64,000 nt of DNA from Chitinophagaceae bacterium (GTDB taxonomy: Bacteria; Bacteroidota; Bacteroidia; Chitinophagales; Chitinophagaceae): the NCBI GenBank assembly GCA_016719015.1, contig JADKAZ010000008.1, forward strand, positions 41,179-105,178. The letters are read 5' to 3'. A program made the position numbers and the translations under genes. Below the pieces are notes generated by a model that worked only from the letters and a program-made list of their open reading frames with translations, did no database searches and was not told the origin of the DNA. This document shows positions 24,128 to 32,257 of the stretch, one piece after another. Positions within the stretch are counted from its first letter, which is position 1. Every line of letters begins with the position of its first letter.

Positions 24128-24817
24128 ATGCAGGACGTTGGATTTTATTTTAAATTAGGATGGGAACACATTATCAGTAGCAATGCCCTGGATCACCAGC
24201 TATTTATTGCTGCGCTGGCGGCAATATATATAATGAAAGACTGGAAACAGGTACTCATACTTGTCACGGCCTTTACAATAGGCCATTCCCTTACACTTGC
24301 TTTAAGTGTGTTTGATGTAATACGGTTTAGCAGCAAATGGGTTGAGTTTCTGATTCCCGTTACAATTGTCATAACAGCTATTTCAAATTTGTTTCAGAAA
24401 AAATTTACCCCAAAATCAATACGCATCAATTATTTCCTGGCCCTTGCATTCGGCCTGATACATGGAATGGGATTCGCCAATTCCATTCGTTTTATGATGG
24501 CAGATGACCAGAATATTGGCTGGAGCCTTTTAGGATTTAATATAGGATTAGAGGCAGGTCAAATTATTGTCGTAACTGCTTTGCTTTTACTATCCCACCT
24601 TATTGTAACAATATTAAAAATAAACCGCCGGGATTGGGTAATTTTTTTATCCGCTGCCGTTTTCAGTATCGCTTTAAAAATGTCACTCGACAGATTACCT
24701 ATAAAAAAGAAAAGTCATGAAGAAACATCTCTTATTAAGTGGCCTGCTACTGACTACCATCAGTTTATTGCAAGCACAAAATATCCAGAACAATTCCAGT
24801 TCCAACCATGCCAATAA
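24128..24817 (+). CDS. HupE/UreJ-like membrane protein, possibly frameshifted at its end
   Basis: This membrane protein has six or seven predicted spans. The family signs are HIISSNALDHQLFIAALAA, FTIGHSLTLALS, FGLIHGMGFANSIRF and FNIGLEAGQIIVV. HupE/UreJ relatives are nickel or cobalt permeases, but many Bacteroidota copies have no assigned substrate. The core ends near LDRLPIKKK. The open frame then runs 101 bases into the M1 peptidase gene, which is unusual. One more A in the run 24703-24708 would give LPIKKEKS and a TGA overlapping the next ATG (ATGA, 24717-24720), a normal operon junction. I suspect a homopolymer error; the true end is probably 24720. Confidence 0.75.
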   Translation: MQDVGFYFKLGWEHIISSNALDHQLFIAALAAIYIMKDWKQVLILVTAFTIGHSLTLALSVFDVIRFSSKWVEFLIPVTIVITAISNLFQKKFTPKSIRINYFLALAFGLIHGMGFANSIRFMMADDQNIGWSLLGFNIGLEAGQIIVVTALLLLSHLIVTILKINRRDWVIFLSAAVFSIALKMSLDRLPIKKKSHEETSLIKWPATDYHQFIASTKYPEQFQFQPCQ

Positions 24818-27101
24818 ATTTGAGCAGTTAGGAACCATTTTGCCAACGCCAAATGAGCAACGTACTGCAAGTGGTACACCCGGTCCAAAATATTGGCAGC
24901 AGCGGGTAGATTATGATATTAAATGTGAGCTGGATGAATCCGGCAACAAACTAACCGGTAGTGAGACCATCACTTATTTTAACAACTCACCGGAAACACT
25001 CAGCTATTTCTGGATGCAGCTCGATGAAAATCAGCATAGCACCGTAAATAATGCCAATTACCAGACACAGAATACACTGGGAACACAGTATACCGATAAA
25101 GTGCTGGACCGTTTTGAAGAAAAGAAGGGAGATAATGGATATGGAGTGAATATTACCAAACTGGTAGATGCGGCTGGAAAGCCGATCAAATACACCATTA
25201 ATAAAACAATGATGAAAGTGGATTTGGCAGTCCCGCTAAAACCGGGACAAAAATTCGTTTTCAAAGTTGACTGGAATTATAAAATTGTCAACCGTGGCGA
25301 TTTCATTCGTTTTGGTGGTGCAAGAGGTGGTTATGAGAATTTTCCGGAAGATAATAATAACAATTACACCATGACACAGTGGTATCCACGCCTATGCAAA
25401 TACAGCGATGACCAGGGATGGCAAAACCATCAGTTTACCGGCACCGGTGAGTTTACTTTATGCTTTGGAAATTTTAAAGTACAGATGACAGTGCCTGCCG
25501 ACCATATCGTTGGCGCAACAGGTGAATGTCAGAACTATGCACAAACATTATCCCCTACACAAATGGCCCGTTGGAATAAAGCTCAAACGGCAAAAGAACC
25601 TTTACAAATTGTAACATTGGAAGAAGCATTAAAAGCATCCAAACAAAAAAGCGCTGCGAAAAAAACATGGATCTACAAAGCTGACAATGTTCGTGACTTT
25701 GCTTGGACATCTTCCCGCCGTTTTGTATGGGATGCAATGCCGGCAATGATTGAAGGGAAAAAAGCAATAGCGATGAGTTATTACGCAAAAGAAGCTTATC
25801 CTATTTACAGTAAATATTCTACCAAAGCAGTAGCCCATACATTAAAAACATATTCTAAATTCTCCATCCCTTATCCATATCCTGTAGCTATCAGCGTAGA
25901 AGGTAATCAGGGAATGGAATACCCCATGATCTCTTTCAATCCCGGCAGGGCTTTACCCGACGGGTCTTATTCCGAAGGAGCCAAAAATGCGGCTATCTTA
26001 GTGATCATTCATGAAGTAGGACATACTTTCTTCCCGATGATAGTTAACAGTGATGAACGTCAGTGGACCTGGATGGATGAAGGATTGAATTCCTATATGC
26101 AATACCTGGCACAGGAGTTATGGGATAATAAATTCCCTTCTGATGGTGGTGTTCCTTCTGCTATTACTGATTATATGAAGTTACCCAAAGATCAGTTGGA
26201 ACCAATCATGACCAATTCAGAAAACATCAACAATTTTGGAGCAAATGCTTATGACAAAGTAGCAACCGGTTTAAATATTTTACGGGAAACCATTGTTGGC
26301 CGTGAGCTGTTTGATAATGCATTCCGTGAATATGCAAAGAGATGGGCTTTTAAATCCCCTACTCCGGCGGATCTGTTCCGCACCCTTGAAGATGCTACCG
26401 GCGAAGACCTTGACTGGTTCTGGAGAGGATGGTTCTATGGAACTGATGCCTGTGATATTTCAATTGATACGGTAAAATATGCTGTGCCCGATGTAACAGC
26501 TGTGCCACAACAAACGAAGGATACTACCGTGTACAGGCCATTAGCTAAACCTGCTGTCAACGAATTTGAAGACCTTTCTAAAATCAGGAATAAAACAGAT
26601 AACAATATTGTTTTCGAAACTGATAAAGATACCACACTTCGTGACTTTTATTGGCGATATGCAAGGGATATGGAAAAATATGACACTACAAAATATCCTA
26701 TTGTAATAAAACCCCAGACTGAAGCATTAGATGAAGAAGGCCGAAAAAAATATGGTACCAAACATATGTATGAGGTTGCATTCAGCAATAAAGGCGGATT
26801 AGTAATGCCCATCATTCTTGAATGGACTTATAAAGATGGTACCAAAGAAATTGAAAGAATTCCGGCACAGGTATGGAGAAAGAATGAAAAGAAAGTAGTA
26901 AAAACTTTCCTGAAGGATAAAGAAGTTGCTTCGATAAAGCTGGATCCCTACAAGGAAACGGCAGATGTGGACGAAAGCAATAACACCTATGGCGACATCA
27001 AACCACCGAATAAATTCAAGGTGTTCAAACAAAAGCAAAATGTAGCTCCTCCGCAGGGGATTAACCCGATGCAAAAAGCAATGGAGAAAAAAGGATTTTA
27101 A
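24717..27101 (+). CDS. M1-family zinc metallopeptidase (first of two tandem copies)
   Basis: This is a 794-residue exported aminopeptidase-like enzyme. A signal peptide (LLLSGLLLTTISLLQAQ) precedes an N-terminal beta domain (YDIKCELDESGNKL). The zinc site is HEVGH starting at residue 432, with the third ligand Glu in WTWMDEGLNSYMQYL about 19 residues later. The usual GxMEN exopeptidase loop is replaced by QGMEYPMI. The long C-terminal part includes SNKGGLVMPIILEWTYKDG. It probably follows the HupE-like gene in an operon. The terminator at 27139 closes this unit, so the second copy has its own promoter. Confidence 0.9.
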   Translation: MKKHLLLSGLLLTTISLLQAQNIQNNSSSNHANKFEQLGTILPTPNEQRTASGTPGPKYWQQRVDYDIKCELDESGNKLTGSETITYFNNSPETLSYFWMQLDENQHSTVNNANYQTQNTLGTQYTDKVLDRFEEKKGDNGYGVNITKLVDAAGKPIKYTINKTMMKVDLAVPLKPGQKFVFKVDWNYKIVNRGDFIRFGGARGGYENFPEDNNNNYTMTQWYPRLCKYSDDQGWQNHQFTGTGEFTLCFGNFKVQMTVPADHIVGATGECQNYAQTLSPTQMARWNKAQTAKEPLQIVTLEEALKASKQKSAAKKTWIYKADNVRDFAWTSSRRFVWDAMPAMIEGKKAIAMSYYAKEAYPIYSKYSTKAVAHTLKTYSKFSIPYPYPVAISVEGNQGMEYPMISFNPGRALPDGSYSEGAKNAAILVIIHEVGHTFFPMIVNSDERQWTWMDEGLNSYMQYLAQELWDNKFPSDGGVPSAITDYMKLPKDQLEPIMTNSENINNFGANAYDKVATGLNILRETIVGRELFDNAFREYAKRWAFKSPTPADLFRTLEDATGEDLDWFWRGWFYGTDACDISIDTVKYAVPDVTAVPQQTKDTTVYRPLAKPAVNEFEDLSKIRNKTDNNIVFETDKDTTLRDFYWRYARDMEKYDTTKYPIVIKPQTEALDEEGRKKYGTKHMYEVAFSNKGGLVMPIILEWTYKDGTKEIERIPAQVWRKNEKKVVKTFLKDKEVASIKLDPYKETADVDESNNTYGDIKPPNKFKVFKQKQNVAPPQGINPMQKAMEKKGF

Positions 27102-27138
27102 CCCCCTATTTTACACGACATAAAAAATTAGATTTACT

Positions 27139-27171
27139 AAAAGCCATCTGTCTCCGGGCAGATGGCTTTTT
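27139..27171 (+). terminator. Terminator between the two M1 peptidase genes
   Basis: AAAAGCCATCTG and CAGATGGCTTTT form a 12-bp perfect stem followed by T residues. Confidence 0.9.
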
Positions 27172-27243
27172 TAATCACTTCAAACCGCTCAATAACAGTC
27201 TGGCTAACCGCTGGTGTAATTCCTCTGCCGATAATGAGCATTC

Positions 27244-27276
27244 TTTTCATCCACTGGCCTATTTATCTTAGTTTTG
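27244..27276 (+). promoter_or_regulatory. Possible Bacteroidota promoter for the second M1 peptidase gene
   Basis: TAGTTTTG at 27269-27276 matches the -7 consensus TAnnTTTG. A T-rich TTTT at 27244-27247 lies 21 bases before it as a weak -33 candidate. The peptidase ATG is 42 bases downstream. Confidence 0.35.
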
Positions 27277-27317
27277 GAAGCATCAGTTTTCGTTATAATA
27301 AAAAATCATAATACAAA

Positions 27318-29705
27318 ATGAAAAAATTCATTTTCGCTTTGTTGGTTATTGCTTGTTGCAGTATCACAAGCTATAGCCAAAACCTTTACAACAACCCCAA
27401 CAGCAACCACGGTAACAAATTTGAGCAGATGGGTGGTATATTTCCCACTCCCAATGAGTATCGTACTGCCAGCGGTGCCCCGGGCACTAAATACTGGCAA
27501 CAGCGCTGCGATTATGATATCAAATGCGAACTGGATGAAAAAAACCTGAGGCTGAACGGTAGCGAAACGGTTACCTATTTTAATAATTCCCCAGACGTAC
27601 TTACTTATCTCTGGCTGCAGCTGGATGAAAACCAGCATAGCAGTGTAAACAATGCCAACTACCAGGGCAGCAACTCTATGACCAGCCAAACCAGCCCGCA
27701 ACAATTGGAGAGGGACAATGAAACAAAAACTGATAACGGCTATGGTTTTAATATTTTGAAACTGACAGATGCTTCAGGTAAAGCATTAAAATATACAGTT
27801 AATAAAACGATGATGCGGGTTGAACTTCCTGCCCCGGTGAAACCGGGACAGCGTTTTGTTTTTAAACTGGACTGGAATTATAAAATCGTTGACCGTATGG
27901 GTCGTGGTGGCCGTGGCGGTTACGAATTTTTTCCTGAGGATGGCAACCATTTATTTACGATGACACAATGGTATCCCCGTCTTTGCGTCTATAGTGATTT
28001 CAAGGGATGGCAAAATCATCAGTTCACAGGTCGTGGGGAGTTTGCTTTGACATTTGGCAATTTTAAAGTGGCCATGACGGTTCCTGCTGACCATGTTATC
28101 TTGTCAACAGGTGAAGGTCAAAATTATGCGGCTGTGCTTACACCTGCACAAATGGCCCGTTGGAATAAAGCACAAACATCATCAGAGCCAATAGAAATAG
28201 TAACACTGGCCGAAGCAAAAGCTGCAGAAAAGCAAAAGAGTGAAAAAAAGAAAACCTGGGTATTCAAAGCTGACAATGTCCGTGACTTTGCCTGGGGCTC
28301 TTCCAGAAAATTTATTTGGGATGCATTAGCAACCAAAATTGAAGGAAAGAAAGTGATGTGTATGAGCGGTTATGCCAAAGAAGCTTATGCACTCTATCGC
28401 AAATTTTCAAGTAAAGCGGTGGAGCATACCATAAAAACCTACTCCAAATTCACCATCCCCTACCCTTACCCGGTTGCGCAAAGTTTAGAAGCCGCTAATG
28501 GTATGGAATACCCGATGATCTGTTTCAACTTCGGGAGAACTGAAAAAGATGGCACCTACAGCGAAGGCACCAAGAACGGAATGCTTGGGGTAGTGATACA
28601 TGAGGTAGGACACAACTTCTTCCCTATGATCATCAACAGTGATGAACGTCAGTGGAGTTGGATGGATGAAGGCTTGAATACGTTTGTTGAATACCTGACA
28701 GAAGAATTATGGGATAACAAATTCCCCAGTCGCCGGGGACCTGCTGCTTTTATTACGGATTATATGAAGTTGCCAAAAGAACAACTGGAACCTATCATGA
28801 CCAACAGCGAGAACATTGTTCAGTTTGGTCCCAACGCCTATTCAAAACCAGCTACCGGATTAAATATTTTGCGGGAAACCATTATGGGCCGTGAGTTATT
28901 TGATTATGCCTTTAAAGAATATGCAAGAAGGTGGGCTTTCAAACATCCTGAGCCGGCTGATTTTTTCCGCACCCTGGAAGATGCCAGCGGTGAAGACCTT
29001 GATTGGTTCTGGAGAGGATGGTTCTACAGCACGGAAGTTTGTGATATTTCACTAGACACAGTTAAATATGCAAAGCCTGATTTAACTGCTGTACAGCCAG
29101 AAACAAAACAGGCAACTATAAAACGTCCGGTAGAAAAACCACAGGTGCCAACCTTTGATGATATTTCAAAGATCAGGAACCGGGAAGATGAAAAAATTAA
29201 ATTTCAGACTGACGTTGATACTTCGGTAAGAGATTTCTATTGGAGATATGCCCGTGGAATAGAAGCCTATGATACCTCGAAGTTTGAAGTAACTATTCCC
29301 GGTAATAAACCAGAAGGCCTGACCAACGAAGAAAAAGAGAAGTATGGTAATAAAAATATGTATGAACTCACTTTCAGCAATAAAGGCGGACTGGTGATGC
29401 CCATCATTATAGAATGGACATATAAAGACGGCACCAAAGAAATTGACCGCATACCTGCACAGGTGTGGCGGCTGAATGAAAGTAAAGTGGTAAAAACGTT
29501 TATAAAAGATAAAGAGGTGGCTTCCGTAAAATTGGATCCATACAGGGAAACTGCTGATATTAATGAAAAAAATAACGGTTGGAACACTATTGCAGAGCCT
29601 TCCAAATTCTCCATTTTTAAACAATCACAAGGTGGTGGCAGAAGAGGTGGCGGTGGCCAAAACGGTAACCCGATGCAAAAAGCACAGGAGAAGAAAGGCT
29701 TTTAA
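27318..29705 (+). CDS. M1-family zinc metallopeptidase (second tandem copy)
   Basis: This 795-residue protein is a close paralogue of the preceding gene over its full length, from the N-terminal EQMGGIFPTPNEYRTASG block to the QKAQEKKGF tail. The signal peptide is FIFALLVIACCSITSYSQ. Zinc site HEVGH begins at residue 428, with Glu in WSWMDEGLNTFVEYL. The substrate-loop sequence is NGMEYPMI. Differences concentrate near residue 195 (GRGGRGG in place of the first copy's longer loop) and in the Gly-rich tail (GGGRRGGGG). The pair arose by tandem duplication. Different substrates are possible but not shown. Confidence 0.9.
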   Translation: MKKFIFALLVIACCSITSYSQNLYNNPNSNHGNKFEQMGGIFPTPNEYRTASGAPGTKYWQQRCDYDIKCELDEKNLRLNGSETVTYFNNSPDVLTYLWLQLDENQHSSVNNANYQGSNSMTSQTSPQQLERDNETKTDNGYGFNILKLTDASGKALKYTVNKTMMRVELPAPVKPGQRFVFKLDWNYKIVDRMGRGGRGGYEFFPEDGNHLFTMTQWYPRLCVYSDFKGWQNHQFTGRGEFALTFGNFKVAMTVPADHVILSTGEGQNYAAVLTPAQMARWNKAQTSSEPIEIVTLAEAKAAEKQKSEKKKTWVFKADNVRDFAWGSSRKFIWDALATKIEGKKVMCMSGYAKEAYALYRKFSSKAVEHTIKTYSKFTIPYPYPVAQSLEAANGMEYPMICFNFGRTEKDGTYSEGTKNGMLGVVIHEVGHNFFPMIINSDERQWSWMDEGLNTFVEYLTEELWDNKFPSRRGPAAFITDYMKLPKEQLEPIMTNSENIVQFGPNAYSKPATGLNILRETIMGRELFDYAFKEYARRWAFKHPEPADFFRTLEDASGEDLDWFWRGWFYSTEVCDISLDTVKYAKPDLTAVQPETKQATIKRPVEKPQVPTFDDISKIRNREDEKIKFQTDVDTSVRDFYWRYARGIEAYDTSKFEVTIPGNKPEGLTNEEKEKYGNKNMYELTFSNKGGLVMPIIIEWTYKDGTKEIDRIPAQVWRLNESKVVKTFIKDKEVASVKLDPYRETADINEKNNGWNTIAEPSKFSIFKQSQGGGRRGGGGQNGNPMQKAQEKKGF

Positions 29706-29725
29706 TACTTAGATACTTTATAACC

Positions 29726-29765
29726 CGGGGGAGGTGCAATAACGATTGTACCTCCCCTTTTTTTA
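29726..29765 (+). terminator. Terminator after the second M1 peptidase gene
   Basis: GGGGAGGTGCAAT and ATTGTACCTCCCC arms are followed by a run of T. Confidence 0.9.
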
Positions 29766-29775
29766 TCTTTAATAC

Positions 29776-30582
29776 ATGATAAGGACTCTCATTACTGCCC
29801 TGGCCTTTTTGTTTATCACCAATGCAAAAGCCTCCATAGTAGATACAGTCAGCATCTACAGTAACGCTATGCACAAAGAATTTAAGTGTGTGGTAATAAA
29901 GCCCGGCTCGTATAAAAAAAATAAAACAGGATTTCCCGTTGTATATATTCTACATGGTTACGGTGGCTGGTATAGTAACTGGCTTATCCGGGTGCCGGAA
30001 CTAAAAGAGTATGCCGACCAGTACCAGATGATGATCGTTTGCCCCGATGGCGGCAACAGTAGTTGGTATTTCGACAGCCCGGTAGATTCCACCATGAAGT
30101 ATGAGACGTACATTGGTAAGGAAGTACCCGGCTATATTGATGAACATTACAAAACCATCAAAGACCGAAAAGCAAGAGCTATCACTGGCCTTAGTATGGG
30201 AGGACACGGCGGATTATTTCTTGGCTTTCGCCATGCAGATTACTTCGGTGCCTGTGGAAGTATGAGTGGTGGCGTTGATCTGAATTTTTCCCGCAATAAG
30301 TTTGATGTAGTGAAACGAATCGGCGATACTATTAACTACGCTTCCAACTGGAAAAATTATTCAGTGATCAATGTGGTCGAAAATTATCCTAAAGACTCCC
30401 TGGCTATCATCTTTGATTGCGGCACCGAAGATTTTTTTTACAATAACAATCATGCACTGCATGAAAAAATGGTACGATTAAAAATACCGCATGAATATAT
30501 TGAACGTCCCGGAAAACATGACTGGGCTTACTGGAGGAATGCGGTGGAATATCAACTGTTGTTTTTTAGCAATTTTTTAAGT
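29776..30582 (+). CDS. Alpha/beta-hydrolase esterase (acetyl-esterase / S-formylglutathione hydrolase-like), 3' end corrupted
   Basis: The first 269 residues form a secreted esterase. The signal peptide is LITALAFLFITNAKA. An oxyanion motif VYILHGYGGWYSNW follows, then the nucleophile GLSMGGHGG near residue 142, an acidic segment IIFDCGTEDFF and the catalytic His in GKHDWAYWRNA. The frame stays open for 1 kb more, but from about 30585 the sequence is homopolymer junk and the Pro/Lys-rich translation is not protein. The natural stop is probably at or near 30577: with one T fewer in the T run at 30574 the gene would end FFSNF. I set the end at the last plausible codon. The bound substrate is unknown. 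Confidence 0.8.
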
Positions 30583-30584
30583 GC

Positions 30585-31494
30585 GGGGGGGAAAGGGGCG
30601 GGAAAAAAAATTTGCCGTGGGGGGTTGGGAAAAAAGGGCTGGGGCGCCCCCCCCCCCCCCCCCCTTCCCCTCCCCCCCCTTTTTTCCTTCCCCTTTTTCC
30701 CTTTCCCCCCCCCCCCCACCCCCCCCCCACAAACCAAAAAAAAAAAAACCCCTTCTCCCCCCACCCAAACCCCCCCCCCCCCCCCCCCAAAAACAAAAAA
30801 CCGCCGGGGGGGAAAACCCCCGCTTCCCCCCCAAAAAAAAAGCCGGCCCCCCCCCCCCCCAACCACCAATTTTTTCCCCCCCCAAAAAAAAAATTTTTCC
30901 CCCCCCCAAAACGCCCAAAACAAAAGGGAAAAAGGGGGGCAACCACACCAAAACAATTTCTTCCCCCCCCCAAAAAAAAAAAGCCCCCCTCCCCCCCTCC
31001 CCCCCCCAAAAAAACCCCCCCCCCACACCCCCCCTCCCGGGGGGGGGGGGGGGGGCGGGGCGGGGGGCCGCCCCCCCCCCGAAGGGCACCCCCCCCCCCC
31101 CAACCAAAACCCCCCCCCCCCCCCCCCCCCCTCCCCCCCCCCCCCCCCCCCAAAAAAAAAACAAAAAAAACAAAACACCATTTTTTTTTCCCCGGGGGGG
31201 GGGTGGGGTGTCGCCCCCCCCCCCCCTTCTCCCCCCTCTTTTTCCCAACAACCCCCCCCCCCCCCCCCCCGGACGGCCCAGAAGCCCCCCCAGCCCCAAA
31301 AAAACCCCCCAAAACCCCCCCCCCCACCCAAAAAAACAAAAAAAAACAAAACGAAAAAAAAAAACAACGAGGGAACCCACCAAAAAAAAACCAAACAAAA
31401 AAAAAACCAAAAAATAACCCTCCCTTCCATAAACCTTTTTTTAACCAACAACCAACAAAAAAAAGACAAAAAAAAAAAAAAAAAAAAAAAAAAA
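30585..31494. other. About 0.9 kb of homopolymer-dominated, probably artefactual sequence
   Basis: This block consists almost only of runs of C, A and G with few T, including a G run near 31040, C runs of 20 or more, and 27 A at its end (31468-31494). It starts at the end of the esterase gene and stops exactly at the stop codon of the minus-strand gene at 31495. It gives false long ORFs in several frames, Pro/Lys-rich on one strand and Gly/Phe-rich on the other. I see no gene in it. It looks like failed consensus across a gap between two converging genes. Confidence 0.85.
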
Positions 31495-32211
31495 TTACGG
31501 CTCCGGTATATACCCCGTTTGTCCGTCTCTTGCTTTTATTTTTTTCTTACCAGAGTTTTTCTTTTCATAATCTGCAATAGGCTGGTATTTGGATAAGGCT
31601 TTTTTGGTGGCTGAATCTGATTTTGCTTTACCATCACTAACGGTGATGGGCTTTATATCATCATCTCCCATCAGTTCATCTTCTTCGGTCCGTAGTTTAT
31701 TCATCACATAAAACTCAGTAGCTTCAATTCTTCCTTCTCTTGGATCGTAAAATGTCCATTTGCCATGTTTCAATGCAACACCTTCATTTTTAACTACCAC
31801 CCAGTTCACTATTTTAGAAGCATCCTTCAGATCATACACTGCCACGGTATCAAACGCCACTTTAGGGTCCATGGCCCGCCATCCTTCTTCCCGCAACAGG
31901 CCACCATTGTAAGTAAAGTATTGCTGCCGGCCATTGAGTTTTCCCCATGCATAATTCTCTTCGGCTATTTTCACTCCTTCTAAAGAAAATTTTTTCCAGG
32001 TGCCTGTTTTCTGATCATTTTCAAAATAACCTTCTTCTTCGTAGCCTCTTTCGCCACGAAGATCAGGCACATGAATGGCCCAGGGACCTTGCTTCTTTCC
32101 ATTCATATCCACCCGGTTAAGCGTATCGCCTTTTACGCTGAGTTTATATTCCTTCCACTGGCCAAAACCGTTTATGGAAATAAATAAGGAGAGTAGAACA
32201 ATCAATCGCAT
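31495..32211 (-). CDS. YwqK/MORN-like repeat exported protein
   Basis: The protein (238 residues) has a signal peptide (LIVLLSLFISINGFGQ). It then carries repeated short strands of the YwqK/MORN-like type: NGKKQGPWAIHVP, YFENDQKTGTWKKFSLEG, YAWGKLNGRQQYFTYNGG and KHGKWTFYDPREGR. Such repeats form elongated beta structures; the antitoxin label often given to YwqK relatives is not supported here, since no toxin gene is nearby. The C-terminus (TGYIPEP) ends exactly where the homopolymer block begins, so the stop should be checked. It is divergent from the propeller gene. Confidence 0.75.
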   Translation of the reverse strand: MRLIVLLSLFISINGFGQWKEYKLSVKGDTLNRVDMNGKKQGPWAIHVPDLRGERGYEEEGYFENDQKTGTWKKFSLEGVKIAEENYAWGKLNGRQQYFTYNGGLLREEGWRAMDPKVAFDTVAVYDLKDASKIVNWVVVKNEGVALKHGKWTFYDPREGRIEATEFYVMNKLRTEEDELMGDDDIKPITVSDGKAKSDSATKKALSKYQPIADYEKKNSGKKKIKARDGQTGYIPEP

Positions 32212-32257
32212 AGTTTAGTAAGTTTATACACTACAATAACGCCAAAACTTCCTGTTT

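Noticed and set aside
30552..31596. Several long ORFs (250-320 codons) that are Pro/Lys-rich or Gly/Phe-rich
   Set aside because: They all fall in the homopolymer block, occur in many frames at once, and have no codon bias or domain; they are products of low-complexity sequence.
31495..32211. Toxin-antitoxin system suggested by the YwqK-type repeats
   Set aside because: No toxin gene lies beside it, and the protein has a signal peptide; the antitoxin label is a carry-over from distant relatives.
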